A stretch of DNA of 64,000 bases from Ailanthus altissimus (GCA_946807835.1 OX327684.1:37260501-37324500); one strand, 5' to 3'; shown: positions 34,476-54,020, counted from the stretch's first letter. Numbers and translations: made by a program. Notes: generated from the sequence alone by a model not told the origin.

Positions 34476-36030
34476 ATGGGTCATAGGGTGGACTTCAAGC
34501 AAAAAGCTTTTTCTGATCAATGGTCGGATGAGTGATAGGCTGTTGAGGAGAGCTCTACATAATAAATGCATCTTCGGAGTAGTCAACTTGACAGTGATCA
34601 TCATTTTTGCTTTCAAATTTCTAGTTGGGCGTTTAAAACAGACAATGTTACCAGAAAACAGACTCTCTTTAGAACATAGTTTGTTAAGATAGTATGATGC
34701 ACTACTATGATAGAAAGTGGGATGGGACAAATGACCCCAAGTTTCCTAGTAAAACGCAAACACGTAACACCAATCCCATTCATCCTGGTCCAATCCGAAC
34801 GAAATGGACTATATTATATTATCACAATTGTTGCAAGAATTAGGCTTTCTTCAATCGAGAATACCTCTATTTTGGATTTATCTTCCTAAGGCAGCATCTC
34901 AATGTGATCAAAATCCCCAACCCTCGTATCTCTCTAGAAAAAACCCATCTTTCCTCAAAACAATAAGATGTCTTCTTTTTAGGATTTTCTTTGCAGCGTC
35001 CTTGGCTTTTGCTCCTAGAAAATAAACACAAGTTAAACCAAACGTTCAAAGGACGATTCCAACAGCATTTACCTTCAAAAGCAAGTTTACCTAAGTTATA
35101 GAGTTAACGTTGAGTACAGGACAGATACAAGTTTTCCCTACTAGAGTAAGGAATTGAAAAGACGCAAGAAAATGCCTTGCTACAACCTTGTCTGACCTTG
35201 AGATAGAGATAGCAGGTTGGATAATCATTAAAGACATTCTCTCCCTCTACTTTATTTTAATTTGACAGGGGCGAAGAATACCACTCTATCAATAACAAGA
35301 ATAAAGTAGCAATTCGATTTTAAATGGTTTGTAATAAGTGGTAGCCGCCCTTCATGCAGAGGAACGCGAAGTGAGTCGCTCTAGTCTCTGTCTGGCAAGT
35401 GGCTTGAGCTAAAAAGAAAGAGGTTTAACCAAATAGAGTTGGTTTTTCGGTCAAAATCTAAGCTCATTAGGTGCTCTCGGGCTTTGATCTCCCTTTCTGA
35501 TCTTTTTTATTCAAGTTTGGTAAATCAAAGTGTGCCCACCCCAAAGATCTCTAGCAATCCTCCTATGAAAAGAATGACACTTGCTTTCCTAAAGAATCAC
35601 TATATACACTTTACAATTATTTACTAAGCTCTTCAACACGAATTTCCTCTCTAGGTTACCCAGACCTTTTTTTCCAGAGGATGCAGGCTTTATCGAAAGG
35701 CTCGTGGCATTATTGGATTCGCTTGAAAACTAATGAAGATATTACTCCAGTCTTTCCATTCATTCCCAGTGGATCCTTCTTTTTTTCTCCCTAAGAATTG
35801 AACAAACTTTGCATTCTCTTCTTTTTCTTTCTATATGTCATTTTTATAAGCCTTTTTTTCCTATGGTACTGCTCTCACGGCCCTCACCGAAATAGTGCTT
35901 TACTCCTAGATGTCCAGTCAATGGAACGAACCTTGCATTCTCTTCTTTTTCTTTCTATATGTCATTCCTTTCTTTCTTATGGTACCACTCTCGCGGCCCG
36001 CACCGAAATAATGCTTTACCCCTAGATGTT
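34476..36030. other. Organelle-like tract, right part
   Basis: Continues the tract at 30640-31955 across the CACTA insertion. No organellar gene is recognisable. It ends with a direct duplication, after which AT-rich nuclear-like DNA resumes. Confidence 0.4.
35800..36029. repeat. Direct duplication, two copies at a 124-base offset
   Basis: Copies at about 35800-35913 and 35924-36029 share gcattctcttctttttcttt, a middle segment ending in cggcc or cggccc, and an end at cctagatgt. They differ by small indels. Confidence 0.8.
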
Positions 36031-36390
36031 CAAACATAATTATGATAAAAGAGTCAAATTTTTTAACTATTATATACTACTACAAGTGTGAAGACAAAAA
36101 ATAAAAGAAACATAAATCCATAAATTTAAAATTATTACAATTTAATAAATTTGTGAAATTATAATCTTGCGTTAGATGTTTTTATCATAGTTAGCAAAAA
36201 CTCATTGTGATAATCTAACCAACACACGAGTATGCATAGATAAAACTCCAATTTATATTAATATTTTTTATTATTTTTAAAATCGAAAGAGAAGAAGCGA
36301 AAAAAATTAAAGCCATCTGGAAACATATTCTAACTTAAGATTATGTTTAGGAAATTTTCAACCAAAAAAAAAAGATTATGTTTAAGGAAA
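36031..36390. other. AT-rich spacer before the LINE
   Basis: No gene. The segment agattatgttta...attttcaacca occurs twice in a row at about 36340-36413, the second copy running across the LINE's left boundary. Confidence 0.5.
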
Positions 36391-36572
36391 GTAGTTAACT
36401 AAATTTTCAACCAACTAAAGTGACTTTATTCAAGATCCTGAGGCAATTAAAAGTCTGATAGTGAGTTACTACAAAGAGCTGTTGGGAACATCTGCAAGGA
36501 CCAGAGAGCCCATTCAATAACAAATATTGGATAAAGGCTCTAAGCTTAAGGTGGAAGAAAGAGATATGCTCT

Positions 36573-39428
36573 TATAGTAACCAGTATCTACAATCGGTAA
36601 GAATAAGTATTTATATATATATATATACATATTTTATTTGTATGTGGGTGATACTCGATTTATATATTATTATTAGTAGTGTTTGTATAGATTAAGGACA
36701 TACTATTAGTATCGGGTTTATTTGCAAGACTTTAAATTTATTTTAGGGACTAAATTATAATACTTTAAAAGTTTTGGGAGCAAATTTGTAAATACTAAAA
36801 ATTAGCCTCTTAGTATAAAAATACACATTTGAAAACCTAATTCACTCATTTTGGTCGAGCTACCTCTTTTAGACTGAGAAAAGAGAGAGAAAAAAAGGGG
36901 AGAGAAAGAGAAGAAGAAGAAAAAGAAGAAGAAAAAAGTTAGAGTTTAAACTTTAAGAGGTATATTATAACCCTTTCTTAGTTTCTTGGTGTTAAATTAG
37001 TTAATTCCTTTAAGTTTTGATTTCTAAAAATATGTATTATTGAGGATTTGATGTGTATTTCGTAAGATATTGTGAGAATTGATGATGATCTATGTAAGAT
37101 AGTTTGATAAATTATGATGAATTGCAGAATTTCTACTTGATAGTCACTTGATCCAAGAATTTTATAAATTGTTGTGATTTGATTCTGGTTTTGAATTTTG
37201 AGTATATGAAATTAAACATGATTAGAATCATTTGAGACTTTGAATCGATTGAAAATCCCGAAATTGAATTTGTAGTGAATTTACCAAAATGACCCTAAAA
37301 TTCTAGAAATTTTCTATATTAACAGTATGATACAGAGACAAACAATTTTTGATCTACTAAATTATCTTCAAAAATTATGAATTTATATAATATGATAATT
37401 TTATATGTCCAATATGATATACTCAAAATTAAGAATTTAGATCAATGTGGTTAAATTGTTATGATTTTCTAAAGAGTGTCAGCTCATTGCAGTATTTGAT
37501 TAACAGATTTTTAAAGTTATGGAATAAAATAGTTTTAAAATACTTTTGGTAGGGATTTTGAAGTAAAATATTTATCATGGATTGAAATATGTATCAAGAG
37601 TAATTCTGTGATATTTTATAATTTTTTAGTTAGCATTTGATTTTATACAATTATGAGACTGAATACTGTTCAGTAAATATCTTGATCCTGCTAGAATAAT
37701 AGTTTGGATTTAATGGTGTTTATGAAATGGAATGTGTAAGAATTATTATATAATATTCTTATATAAGAAAGATATATGAGTAACGAAAGATATATTCTGA
37801 TTTTAGAGTAATTGGATATCATTTGGTGTATAAGAAAATTTTGTTAAGTGTAAGTGGTCAGAATGACAGGTTTTGAAAAATCAAATAATTAGACCAATTC
37901 GATATAATAAGTGCAATATGTGTACTTTTGTAAGCTATTTAAAGTATTTTGTGTGAATTTTGAGGCTTATGAAAGGATTAATCTCCATTGATAGGTTAAG
38001 GAGAATTAAGCCTTGTAGCCGAAAGTGTTAAGAGGTAAGTATACTAGACTTTTTACTGAAATCACAATAAACATAGTAATTGTTATGTATCATTTTGTAA
38101 ATGTGGTTAGGAATATATTTATGTTATGTCAAAGTATATTTTGATATGAAATGTGAAGACATGTGTTTATGAATGTGAGTATGGACGTACATGACATATA
38201 TGTGTTTTTGAAAGTGAGTTTTCAAAGTGAAATGTGTTTAACAAAGAGAGCTTTTGAAGTGTAATATGTCCATGAGAAACATTTTGTGTTTTGAGGATGC
38301 TTGAACTCACTGTTAACTTAGTAGGCATTTTATATGATTTGGGGAGCTTTTATGTGTGGCATTTCCTTCGGGATTGGTATATATTATGTGTTCTGTATGT
38401 AGGGAGAATCCTATTGATACCTAAAGGAAGTGTGAGTCATCACATTCGTGTGGTGGCGTATTGGTGCATGTGAGAGGACTCACCGATGATCAAGGTGAGG
38501 GTTTGGCTCTTACCTTCGAGCTTGAGCATTATATATGTGTAATTTAAACCTCACTTGTACTATTTCTCTCATACGGTATGTCACCTACGAGTGACATTTG
38601 GCTCATTATGTGATATGTGATGTGTAAGTCCTACTAAGTAGTAGTTGAGTGATGGTATTCCTGTAATATATTTTGAAAGAATATGTAAGCGCTTACATGA
38701 CTTGTGATTTGATAAGATTATGATTTTGATTAATCACAGCATATCATACATATATATTGTGTATATATATATATATATGTATTTGTATTTGATATATAAA
38801 AAATTAGTATGCTTACTGAGTTTTATACTCATTATAGTTTATGGTGATTTCAGGTAAATAAGGTACATGTGTGCTTAGCGGATTTGGCAAGGCTTCTGCT
38901 GTTCCTTGGGTTCCCTAAATTGCTAGGTTGCTGAGTGTTTCATTTGGGGGCATGTGGGATAAGATATTTGATTTGTCCCTATTGAATAAATACTTATGTA
39001 TTATTTTATTGTGTGTGGTTGGATTTAGTTTAGGTTTCACCAAGTGTGGTTATGGATTGATTTTAAGTAAACATTTACAATGAATATATTCTGGGCTTCC
39101 AGTAATAAAGTTGCTACTGGTGACATAATAGAGTGTTAATCTCTGAGAAAACTCTGCGTATCTCCAGTTTACTAATTGTCCAAGTTATAATTCAATTGTT
39201 ATAATTATGAAAGAAATTGAAATGAATGTTTAAATATTGTTAATAGAAGTTTATGTTTATATGTTAGGTTATGGGTTGATTTTAGTGTTAAACTTACTAG
39301 CAACTTGCTAAAGATTCCTATGTTGAATTAAAGTTTGAAATTTTATGTAATATTATTTATAAGTACACATACATTGAATGAATGTAAGTGATGTCATGTG
39401 TCGGATCTTTTGGGTCTGGGGCGTGACA
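36573..39428 (+). mobile_element. Solo LTR A2, about 2.86 kb, probably Ty3/gypsy
   Basis: Perfect target copies gctct at 36568-36572 and 39429-39433, with ends tatagtaacc and ggggcgtgaca. It is homologous to A1 (8586-11308) along its length. One clear difference is about 136 bases at 39239-39374 that are absent from A1. The first two bases are TA where A1 has TG. No coding frame of note. Confidence 0.85.
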
Positions 39429-39433
39429 GCTCT

Positions 39434-41460
39434 ACACTCTCATATCTGACCAAGAAGTTAAGGAAGCTATATTCAGCATCAACAGGGACAAAGTTCCTGG
39501 ACCTGATGGATACAACAGTCTATTTTTTCAAAAATGTTGGAATGCATTAGCAAAAAAGTCACTGAAGTTGTGCAACATTTCTTCTCAACAGGTCAGATCT
39601 ATTATCTTGTTAATTCAATTGCCATCACTTTAGTCCTAAAAGTGTCTAACCCTAATGGCTTAGGTGACTACAGACCAATAGCGTGTTGCACTGTGCTGTA
39701 CAAATGTATTATCAAAATTATAACCTTCAAACTGAGGAAGGTTATTGGCTATCTGGTTTGCCCAAGTCAATCAGCCTTTATCCCTCATAAAAAAATAATA
39801 GATAATGTCCTCTTGGCTCATGAATTAGTGAAGGGGTATGACAGAAAAAATGGGGTTCCTAGTTGTGCTCTCAAAATTGATTTGCAAAAGGCCTATGATT
39901 TAGTTTGTTGGGATTTCTTAGAAGAAGTTCTAATTGGTCTTAATTTTCTATATTCCTTCATCCGGCTAATCATGTGTTGTGTTAGAACAAGTATGTTCTC
40001 TGTGATGGTAAATGGTACCTCGAAAGGTTTTTTTTCGGAAAAGAAAGGCTTGAGACAAGGGGATCCAATGTCTCTTTTGTTATTTGTCCTTGCTATGGGG
40101 TATCTCAGTAGAAGTCTTAATAGTATTCCAGAAGAAAACTTTACCTTTCATAAAGGATGCAAAAGATTGAAGCTGAACCATTTGATCTTTGCTGATGATT
40201 TGCTACTTTTCTCTCATGGCGATACCAGTTCCATTAGCCACTTCAACAATGTCTTAGAAGATTTTTACAAGACATCTGGTCTGAAATTAAATGTGAACAA
40301 GAGCTCCATATTTTTTGGACACGTTACTGGCCACACTAAAGATGCAATTTTACATTTGACTCAATTTCAACATGGAGAACTACCGGTCAAATATATTGGT
40401 GTCCCTTTAATCTCTAGGAGACTAAAGAAAGAGCATTGTCAAGATCTGATCAGTAAAATGACAGCAAGAATTTTTAATTGGGCGGCTAAGAAACTCTTCT
40501 ATGCAGGGCATCTTTAACTGCTAAACTCTGTCTTAATGAGTATGCATATGTATTGGTGCTCTATTTTTGTCCTCCCAAAAATAGTTATAAAGGAAGTGGA
40601 AGGTATATGTAGAAAATTCGTATGGCATGGTCCTGACTCTCAGAAAACAAGAGGCTTAGTTGCTTGGTCTCAAGTTTGCAAGCATAAGAGTGAATGGGGA
40701 TTAGGCATAAAATCTATACATACTTATAATCAAGCAGCAATGATTAAACATATTTGGGAGCTTCTAGCAGTTAAATCCTCCCTATGGGCTCGGTGGGTAA
40801 TTGATAACAAGCTTAGAAGACTGAGCTTTTGGGGTATCACAAAATCAATTGAAGTCAGTTAGGTTTAGCGGAATCTCCTGCAATATAGAAACCAAGCAAA
40901 AAAGTTTTTTGGCTATGAATTGAGAAATGGCTCTAATGTTTCCTTTTGGTATGATCCATGGATGCAGGGTATTTTTTTATTAGACAAACTTCCTCATATA
41001 AATATTGGGGACTCTGATATTCCAGGTTATGCAAAAGTTAAGGACCTCTAGCGCAATGGGGTTTGGAATTTACCAGATCCAATGAATGTACACACTGCCC
41101 AAGCTTGGGAATTTATCCACTCACACTTCTCTATTACTTCTTGTGAAGACAAGATAATTTGGACTAGTTGCTCCAACAGAAAATTCTCTATTGCTAATGC
41201 ATGTCAAAACTTATCAGAGACAGGTGCTAAGGTTGTGTGGTATAAACTACTATGGGGTCCTTAATGTATCTCCAAACATAATTTTATCACATGACTAGCC
41301 TTGAAGGACAAATTATCTACAAAAAGCAAATTGGCAAAATAGAGTCTTGTTCTTAATCCAAATTGCCCATTGTGTGGAAGTGGCATTGAGATGGTATAAC
41401 ATTTATTTTTTGATTGCACATTTTCTAGTAGTGTCTGGAAAATGATCCTAGTGGCCTATC
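39434..41460 (+). pseudogene. LINE reverse transcriptase remnant
   Basis: A plant LINE ORF2 piece. From about 39490 the RT block reads DKVPGPDGYNSLFF, then a long open part at 39534-40517 with DYRPIACCTVLYKCI, PSQSAFIPHKKIIDNVLLAHE, LKIDLQKAYD, KGLRQGDPMS and the catalytic FADD box at 40188-40199. A TAA at about 40515-40517 stands where the family continues (GHL then QLLNSV), and the next frame goes on at 40536-40862 with the FVWHG region. A zf-RVT-like region follows at about 41340-41450 (CPLCG, then a stop, then HLFFDC). Multiple stops show it is dead. LINE reverse transcriptase would copy RNA directly at the nicked target. Confidence 0.92.
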
Positions 41461-41839
41461 AAATCCAGAGACGCTCTGTCACTTAGCGGAGAGAAGTATC
41501 CTATTTCTGTATGAAAATTGAAGGCAAATCCTTATTTAGTAAAATTCGGAGGATTGCTATTTGTACTTCCATCTATTGCATATGACATTAGCGTAATCAA
41601 GTGGTGTTCTAACAAAAATCTCTTAATATTATGGATGTCTTCCGATGCATTAAGAATACTATAGATTAAATGTCTGAGTATTTTAAATAGTCAACTATTA
41701 AAAAATATTGTAACAAAGTAGTGACACTTGATTGTCATTGTTCTATTTTCTTATTCGTGTTCATACTTGTATTTCTATTTGTATTTACATTAACAATAAA
41801 ATTACTTTTTTTACTTATAAAAAAAAAAGTAGTTTAACT

Positions 41840-44800
41840 CTTTTGGTTCGATGGCGGAATTGGTCAACCCTTTAATTGACCGGAACTACCGCTGGGTGGG
41901 GCTATGAGTACACTCCACGTGTCGCATAACTAGGTTTCATTTTAAACTCCTTAGGTCTTCTCTCCTATCTACGCGTCTGTCAATGGCTAATATTAATGGC
42001 CAATTGGCCATAGATAGACCTTTACTTTGTCTAATTTTTCATTATTATTTTCCTGCTGCCAACCGGCTCCATTCTCTTACTTGGAACTGCTTTATTGCAT
42101 TTCATGCGGTTAATGACACTTGAGAAAGATACAATTGCTTCATCATCGATATCCCATCATCAAGCCAAAAGATTACGAAAAACAAAATCTTGATTCCCGT
42201 TTGGAGGTTTGAGTTCGGAATCCTTTGATCAGTTAGCTGGATGAGGAAAGAAAAAGTGATCTGGCCTAACTTATCCAAGTCAATACAAGCCAGTGGGTTT
42301 TTAAAGCTAACGTGTATACTAAACCATGGAACCACTCTAAATTGTCTCAAATTTGACCAGCAAAAACTCGAGGTTTTGATAATTGCGAACCCCTTACAGG
42401 TGATGCTGATGCAGGTAACCTAATCAGCAATCATTAATAATTAAGAAATGCAAGTTTTGGCTTGGGCTAATCAAATACTTGGAGTTGGATGTTGGTGATT
42501 TGAAGGATAGTAATAATCCCAAGAGTATTGGAAGAGTATAGTAATGGTACCTAAATGGTGATGGAACGAGCATTATATTAATTGTCGCAACCGGGTAGTG
42601 GAATAAAGTAATAACAATTTGTTTTGATAATGATCGTACCAAGGATAGGGACATCATTCACCAATCACAAATGCACTACGGACCTAAGAATATGAAATTA
42701 ATCTAATGTCAGCTCAAATCCGAGGTCCCACCACGTTACAATGGTTTTGCTTTTGTATGAAATGTATATATTAATGTTGCAGCTCCAAGTTTTGGCTATT
42801 GGATTAGATATATTATGGTTCAACCTCAACCTAATTTAATTTCGTGCCAGTGGCTTTCTTTCTATGAGGCAATAATCATGAGTAGGTGGTAATTGGGACC
42901 TAGAGCTTTACATTCTAGAAGAAAGCTTCTTTCAAGTAATTACGATATGATTTGCAAAAATATTAATATGCTACTCTTTAGTGAAGTGACCACATTATTC
43001 ATGTAAGCGGGGCTTGGTGTATGTCCAAAGTGCCCATTTTACTCAACACAAGTATGATGATCTCTTTTTTTTTTAAAAAAAAAAAACAAGTATAATGACG
43101 ACTTTGCTGGCATTCTGGCAATTATACGGTAATTGCTAAAGATATGTAGTAGTACACAAACTTATTTAGGCTTTTTAGGCTATGTTTTTGCCCATAAGAA
43201 AATTAAATTGGATATAACTAAGTTGTTCGAAATTATACTTTATCTGACATATTATAAGGATTTGATTATATATTGTCAAATGAGTTCCATTCAAACCATG
43301 AAATTAATGGATAATAAGTTATAATTTCATATGAATTCAAATAAACCTCACTTTGCTTTTGGCGATTTTCTATAATTTTTATTTATTTTTTATATTTGGT
43401 CATATCGATTTAATTGTTTATTTATATCAATCACATAACATTTATGTTTTCTAAAGCATATAACATTTATGTTACTAGTTAAACTTATGAACACGTTTGT
43501 CAAAAAAAAAAGGAAAAAAAAAATCTAATAAACAGATTCTGAGCTGTCATTAATTACGAGCTGCGAGACAAATCAGGTAATACATGGGTGGTAAAAGAAA
43601 GAGGCCACAGTACTGTGATTGGCCCATGGCCTATTACTTGAAATGAGTACAGTGTTGATGCTTACCTCATAGCCCTTCTAAGAAACGCTTTACGCGCCGG
43701 CTTCAAAAGCTTATAGTAGCACTACTTAGCCGCCGTTTATTCTCTAACTGCCCCCATTCCCATTCCCACTTTAAAGTGAGGTTAAAAATTATAATCAAAG
43801 CTGACTGGTCGTTGAATGCACAGTTAGAGTGAGTTAAGTATACGTAGCCAATAATGAAAAAGACTTTTTCAGTTTAATTGCATGTTTTCTTTATGTTGTT
43901 CTTTTCCAGAGAACTAAACTATTATATTGTCTATGGAATAAGAAGCCTGCTTCTATTCGTCTAATGTTACTTGTGCAAATTCATTTAATTTGGGCCGTGT
44001 TTCTCTGCTATTTCTTCAATCTTCCCTTTCAGTTGACCAAGCTGAATATTTTTTTTAGATTTGTTCCTTTGTTAGCAACAATAATTGTTTGAGAAGGGCC
44101 TAACATTTTCCATGTGTCCCATTAATTGGATTCAATAAAGTGGCCGTGCAGAATTAAGATAGAGGCCGAAGAAGGTTAACACTTTAATCAATCTACAATT
44201 CTGCATAGGAAAGCCCCCAGAAAAAAACTGAGAGTATGTAGGATCTATCACCCTGCAATATTATATATGGCAATCATCTCCCTGCTTATTTTCTTAATAA
44301 ACCAAAAAAAAAATGTTTTAAATAATTTTTTGAAAAAAGGTTAATTGCACTCTATGTATGTTAACTTCTCCAATTGTCAGAGGAGGGACTCAAACATTTC
44401 GCAGTATGCGTTTGGAGATCCTAATAATATCCACACTTTGGTAATTTTATTAAGCAAAATGAGTATTACGACAAACAAAAGAAACGACACAGAAGTTTAA
44501 CTTGGCCGTTACTCATGATAACTTACTGAAAATTAAATAAAACGAGAATGAATGATTCCAAGGAGTCAAGGACATCATACAAAAACGTTCTGCTCGGACC
44601 AAACCAGCACAGGCGCACAACCTGGAGTAATTATTTGTTAGAATTAGAATAATAAATCCACGTTGTATGGATTCAATTCTTAGAACTTGGGTTTATGTAA
44701 ACCCAGATCTTCGATATTGTGTTGATGTCAAACCAAAAACTAAAGTAGAACGTCATAGAGGTGAAGTAATTACAATTGGGTTGGCAGAATTGCCTCTGCC

Positions 44801-46405
44801 ATATAGTGTAGTTGATAGTCATTATTAACTATCAAACCTAAACCTCGAAAAATCCAACCAGAGAGAAAATCTCAAATATTAAATTGAAACTAGATATGCG
44901 ACGATAGGATCGAAAGAGAGGCTAGATACTAGAACCAAATCCGAAAATGAGTGGAGAGCAAGCCGATGGCTTGAGTTGCAGGCTAGGCGAATTTAGGGGA
45001 TCAAGAATAAAATAAAATAATTAAAATATTTATCTTTTTATTATAATATAAATATGTTATGATTTTTATAATTTTAATTATTTTTTTAAAAAAAATTACA
45101 TTAATAATTTATAAAAAAAAGTAATGTAAAAGTAAATTAGTATAAAAAATTAAAAAATTAACATTTAATAGAATTTTTATAATAATAAACTTTTTTCTAA
45201 TAATATGAAATATTAGAAGAATAAGTAAATAATGTTCGTCATATATAATTTTTCAAATAAAATTTTCATCGCACCAAGGTCACGCACCCGGGGTCATTAT
45301 CCAAGATATTTTATGCTACCTAATTTCTTTTGGTTCTTACAAAGTGCTTTATGTGCTTAAGGAGTCTAATAAAGTAGCTTATGGTTCAATTGACATTGAG
45401 TTCTGATTTTGAAGTCATTTAGAGGCTGATGTTTCAACGACTTTGATATCTATTGCAACGGAGAACTATCCTCCTGGAGCTTGTTTTTAGTCTAAATGCA
45501 ATAGTTTAATTTTTTTTTAAAAGAAAAATAGCCGTTTTGATTCTTAATGAAAAAGATTTGGAGTTGGAGGGAACGAAACGCTGGAGGGAAAATTAGATGG
45601 AGTCCCAGTGTAAAGACCGAAATAACCTTCTCACCCTCACCGCTTTTAAAAATTAATCTAAACACCATATGTAGGATCGAAAACTTACACTAACACGAAC
45701 CTGAAATTCTATTTTCCGATAATAGGAAGACCAATCCTAGCTCATAGAAGCAAAAAATTTCCATTCAGCACTAAAGATGCAAAAAGTCAGTGTTTGGGGA
45801 GTTAAAAACAAAACTGTAGATTGTTTTAAAGCTAGCTGAAGCCACTAGAAAGATCAAGAATTCTCACAAGCCTCGTAACTGAGAATATTTGAATGAGACA
45901 AAGCACCTACTTCATTCGTACACCCATCCAATAAAATTTTACTGCACATACACTTATTTTAAAATGATTTAATTATATTAAAAATATTGAAACATGTCAA
46001 ATTTTATTAGATAATTCCGTTGAGACAATCCATTTAAGTTTCTCTCCATTAATTAAATTGCAAATTGAAGCCACAAATCAGGTGGCACCATTGTTGAACC
46101 TGCATGAAATGGAACTATGTACGATTCACATTTCGGAAACTACTGGATAATAAATTAGGAGCAAAAAATAAAGTTGAATATGTGAAACCATTAGCAAACA
46201 AAGCACGTACATATCACTACTCAAGCCAACAGTTTACAAAATATACGCAATATACCAATAACACGACTCACAAACCCATTTGGCACCACCAAACCATCCC
46301 CGGCCGCATAAATTTTTTTTCAAAATTAAGCTCACAGCATGCATCTCTGTAAATAAAATAATCAATGCATCTCAGCCATTTGGTGAGTTAATACTGGTTG
46401 ATCCA
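41840..46405. other. Long intergenic region, no supported gene
   Basis: About 4.5 kb of mostly AT-rich DNA. The 43540-43780 stretch is richer in GC and looks promoter-like (gattggcccatggcc and nearby), but no coding frame follows it on either strand. Several short poly(A) or poly(T) runs occur. I see no RNA gene. Confidence 0.5.
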
Positions 46406-46498
46406 TGTTGGCCATTCTCATACCTAGACACCAAATCCCTTATTATCATACCACTGAAAACCACTGGACTTTTGACCAACAGTAGTAGGCAGCCACTA
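46406..46498. repeat. 93-base segment also present inside a SEC23 intron
   Basis: The segment from tgttggccattctcatacct to ggcagccacta matches 49635-49728 with a few substitutions and small indels. It sits about 390 bases beyond the SEC23 stop codon. Confidence 0.85.
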
Positions 46499-46885
46499 CA
46501 GAAGGTCACAAACTTTCACTAAAATGGAAAATGGCCACTCTTGTAAACTAGAAGAGTAGGACGCTTCACTTTCTGCAGTGAAGTCAATAAAACAGTTAGT
46601 CTTTTAAGTAATACCATCAAAGCATTGGTATAGGTAAATACATTAGCATTCAAGTAAAATTACTTCTTAAAAATACGTCTTGGGAGTCGAATCACAGTTT
46701 TTTCAAGTGTATTTGAAATGATTGGCAATCCGCTGCTTCAACTCTTCGTTGGTTTAGGTATTAAATTTGAAAGAAGGGTAATTTTCACAAATTTAAACCA
46801 AAGAAAAAAGAGCTATATAAAACTTCAGCATTGACTGTACAAAAAGAAAATAATAATAATAAATTATACAAAACTGCCAAGGCCT
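46499..46885. other. Downstream flank of SEC23
   Basis: AT-rich; should contain the 3' UTR of the minus-strand SEC23 gene. No other feature seen. Confidence 0.5.
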
Positions 46886-52878
<5,993 letters not shown>

Positions 52879-53805
52879 TCCCAAAACTCCTTCGCTTTTT
52901 GCTAATCGCTAGGGTTCAAACCTTTTTATTTTACTATAACGATTTAAGATTTGGATGTTTGATGTTGTTTGTGACTCCTCTGATAACCGCTCTCTAGGCC
53001 GTTACAATTACAGCTCCAGACTCCGGTTGTTAGGCTCTTTGGAGAATTCGTTCGATCGCCTTGCTTCTCTTTTCTTATTTCCTCCTCGATAACATATTAT
53101 TATTAATTTAATTTTTTTATTTCGAATAATTCATCTATTTTAATTTAATAATTTGAAGGTAATTATTATCCAAGTCACTGATGTTGCTTTAACTACTAGA
53201 TAGCCCCGCGATTTACAAAAATAATTGTATAAGCTCTCCTCAATTTTACTTTATTCAAATAAGTCCTTTGATATAGGCTTGGACGCTTGGTCTCTTGGAA
53301 ATTGCCATCCTTGTCCGTGGCCGATTTAAATAAGGAAAATGTTTAGAAATAGCCCAATTTGTAACCAAAAAATTTATTAAAACCTAACAGTAAAATAATA
53401 ATTTTTGTTAATCAAATAAAATATTTTCATACCACTTTACACTTAACCTAAAATTTCATTTGTCCTTAGAATTTCATAGAGAAACCATTAAAATATCAAA
53501 AACTTGACCTAAAAACAAGTAGACCGTTAGTTTTTTTTTATGAATTATAAAGATTTAAAGTTAAAACGTTGATTTGATCGATAAAAATTTAAGAAATAGC
53601 TCAAAATTAGTAAGTTTTATTTTTATTTTTTATGATTTTTTAATATTTTTGTTAGAATGTTATTATTGTTCAAATAAATCTGAAAAACTATTCTATAGAT
53701 TAAGAATAAATAATTTTGTGAATCAATCTAAAAAAATATAAAAAAAATGATGAAAATTAAAGACAAAAATAATGAAAAAAAACCTAAAATTTCTCACACC
53801 TCGTG
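52879..53805. other. SEC23 upstream region
   Basis: Should hold the 5' UTR and promoter of SEC23 in its first few hundred bases, including a pyrimidine-rich stretch around 53055-53090. Beyond about 53100 it is very AT-rich. No specific element can be supported. Confidence 0.5.
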
Positions 53806-54020
53806 TGAGTGCAAGTTGGGGCCTCACGCCGTGCGTGGGGCGTGGTACGAGATCCCAATTTGGGCCACATGTTGCACGCGGGGCATGGCACGAGATCCCA
53901 ATTTGGGCCACATGTTGCACGCGGGGCATGGCACGAGACCCCTACTCGTGTCACGCTTTGTGCATGGGGCATGGTGTAAGGCATCAACTTGCACAACGCC
54001 TCACACATGGGGCGTGGCGA
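53806..54020. repeat. GC-rich minisatellite, 43-base unit
   Basis: Units start at 53849 and 53892 and are almost identical (gagatcccaatttgggccac, then atgttgcacgcggggcatgg). A third start at 53935 is degenerate, and weaker copies flank on both sides with the repeated cgtgggg/catgggg plus gcgtgg/catgg pattern. It stands out sharply from the AT-rich flanks. The open frames across it on both strands come from the repeat and are not genes. Confidence 0.88.

Larger units (their letters stand above)
36402..41828 (+). mobile_element. 5'-truncated LINE retrotransposon, interrupted by solo LTR A2
   Basis: Remains of a plant L1-type ORF2 run left to right and end in a poly(A) tail at about 41819-41828. 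Near-identical flanks gtagttaact (36391-36400) and gtagtttaact (41829-41839) look like the target duplication. The endonuclease part is missing. The visible sequence starts in the linker before reverse transcriptase and is cut at 36573-39428 by solo LTR A2, then continues through reverse transcriptase and a zf-RVT region. Several stops make it inactive. Confidence 0.85.

Noticed and set aside
41850..41950. tRNA-like stretch (gatggcggaattggtcaac)
   Set aside because: The start recalls a tRNA-Leu D-arm, but no anticodon arm, T-arm or acceptor pairing can be built.
43540..43800. Promoter-like, GC-richer stretch
   Set aside because: No coding frame or RNA gene follows on either strand within reach.
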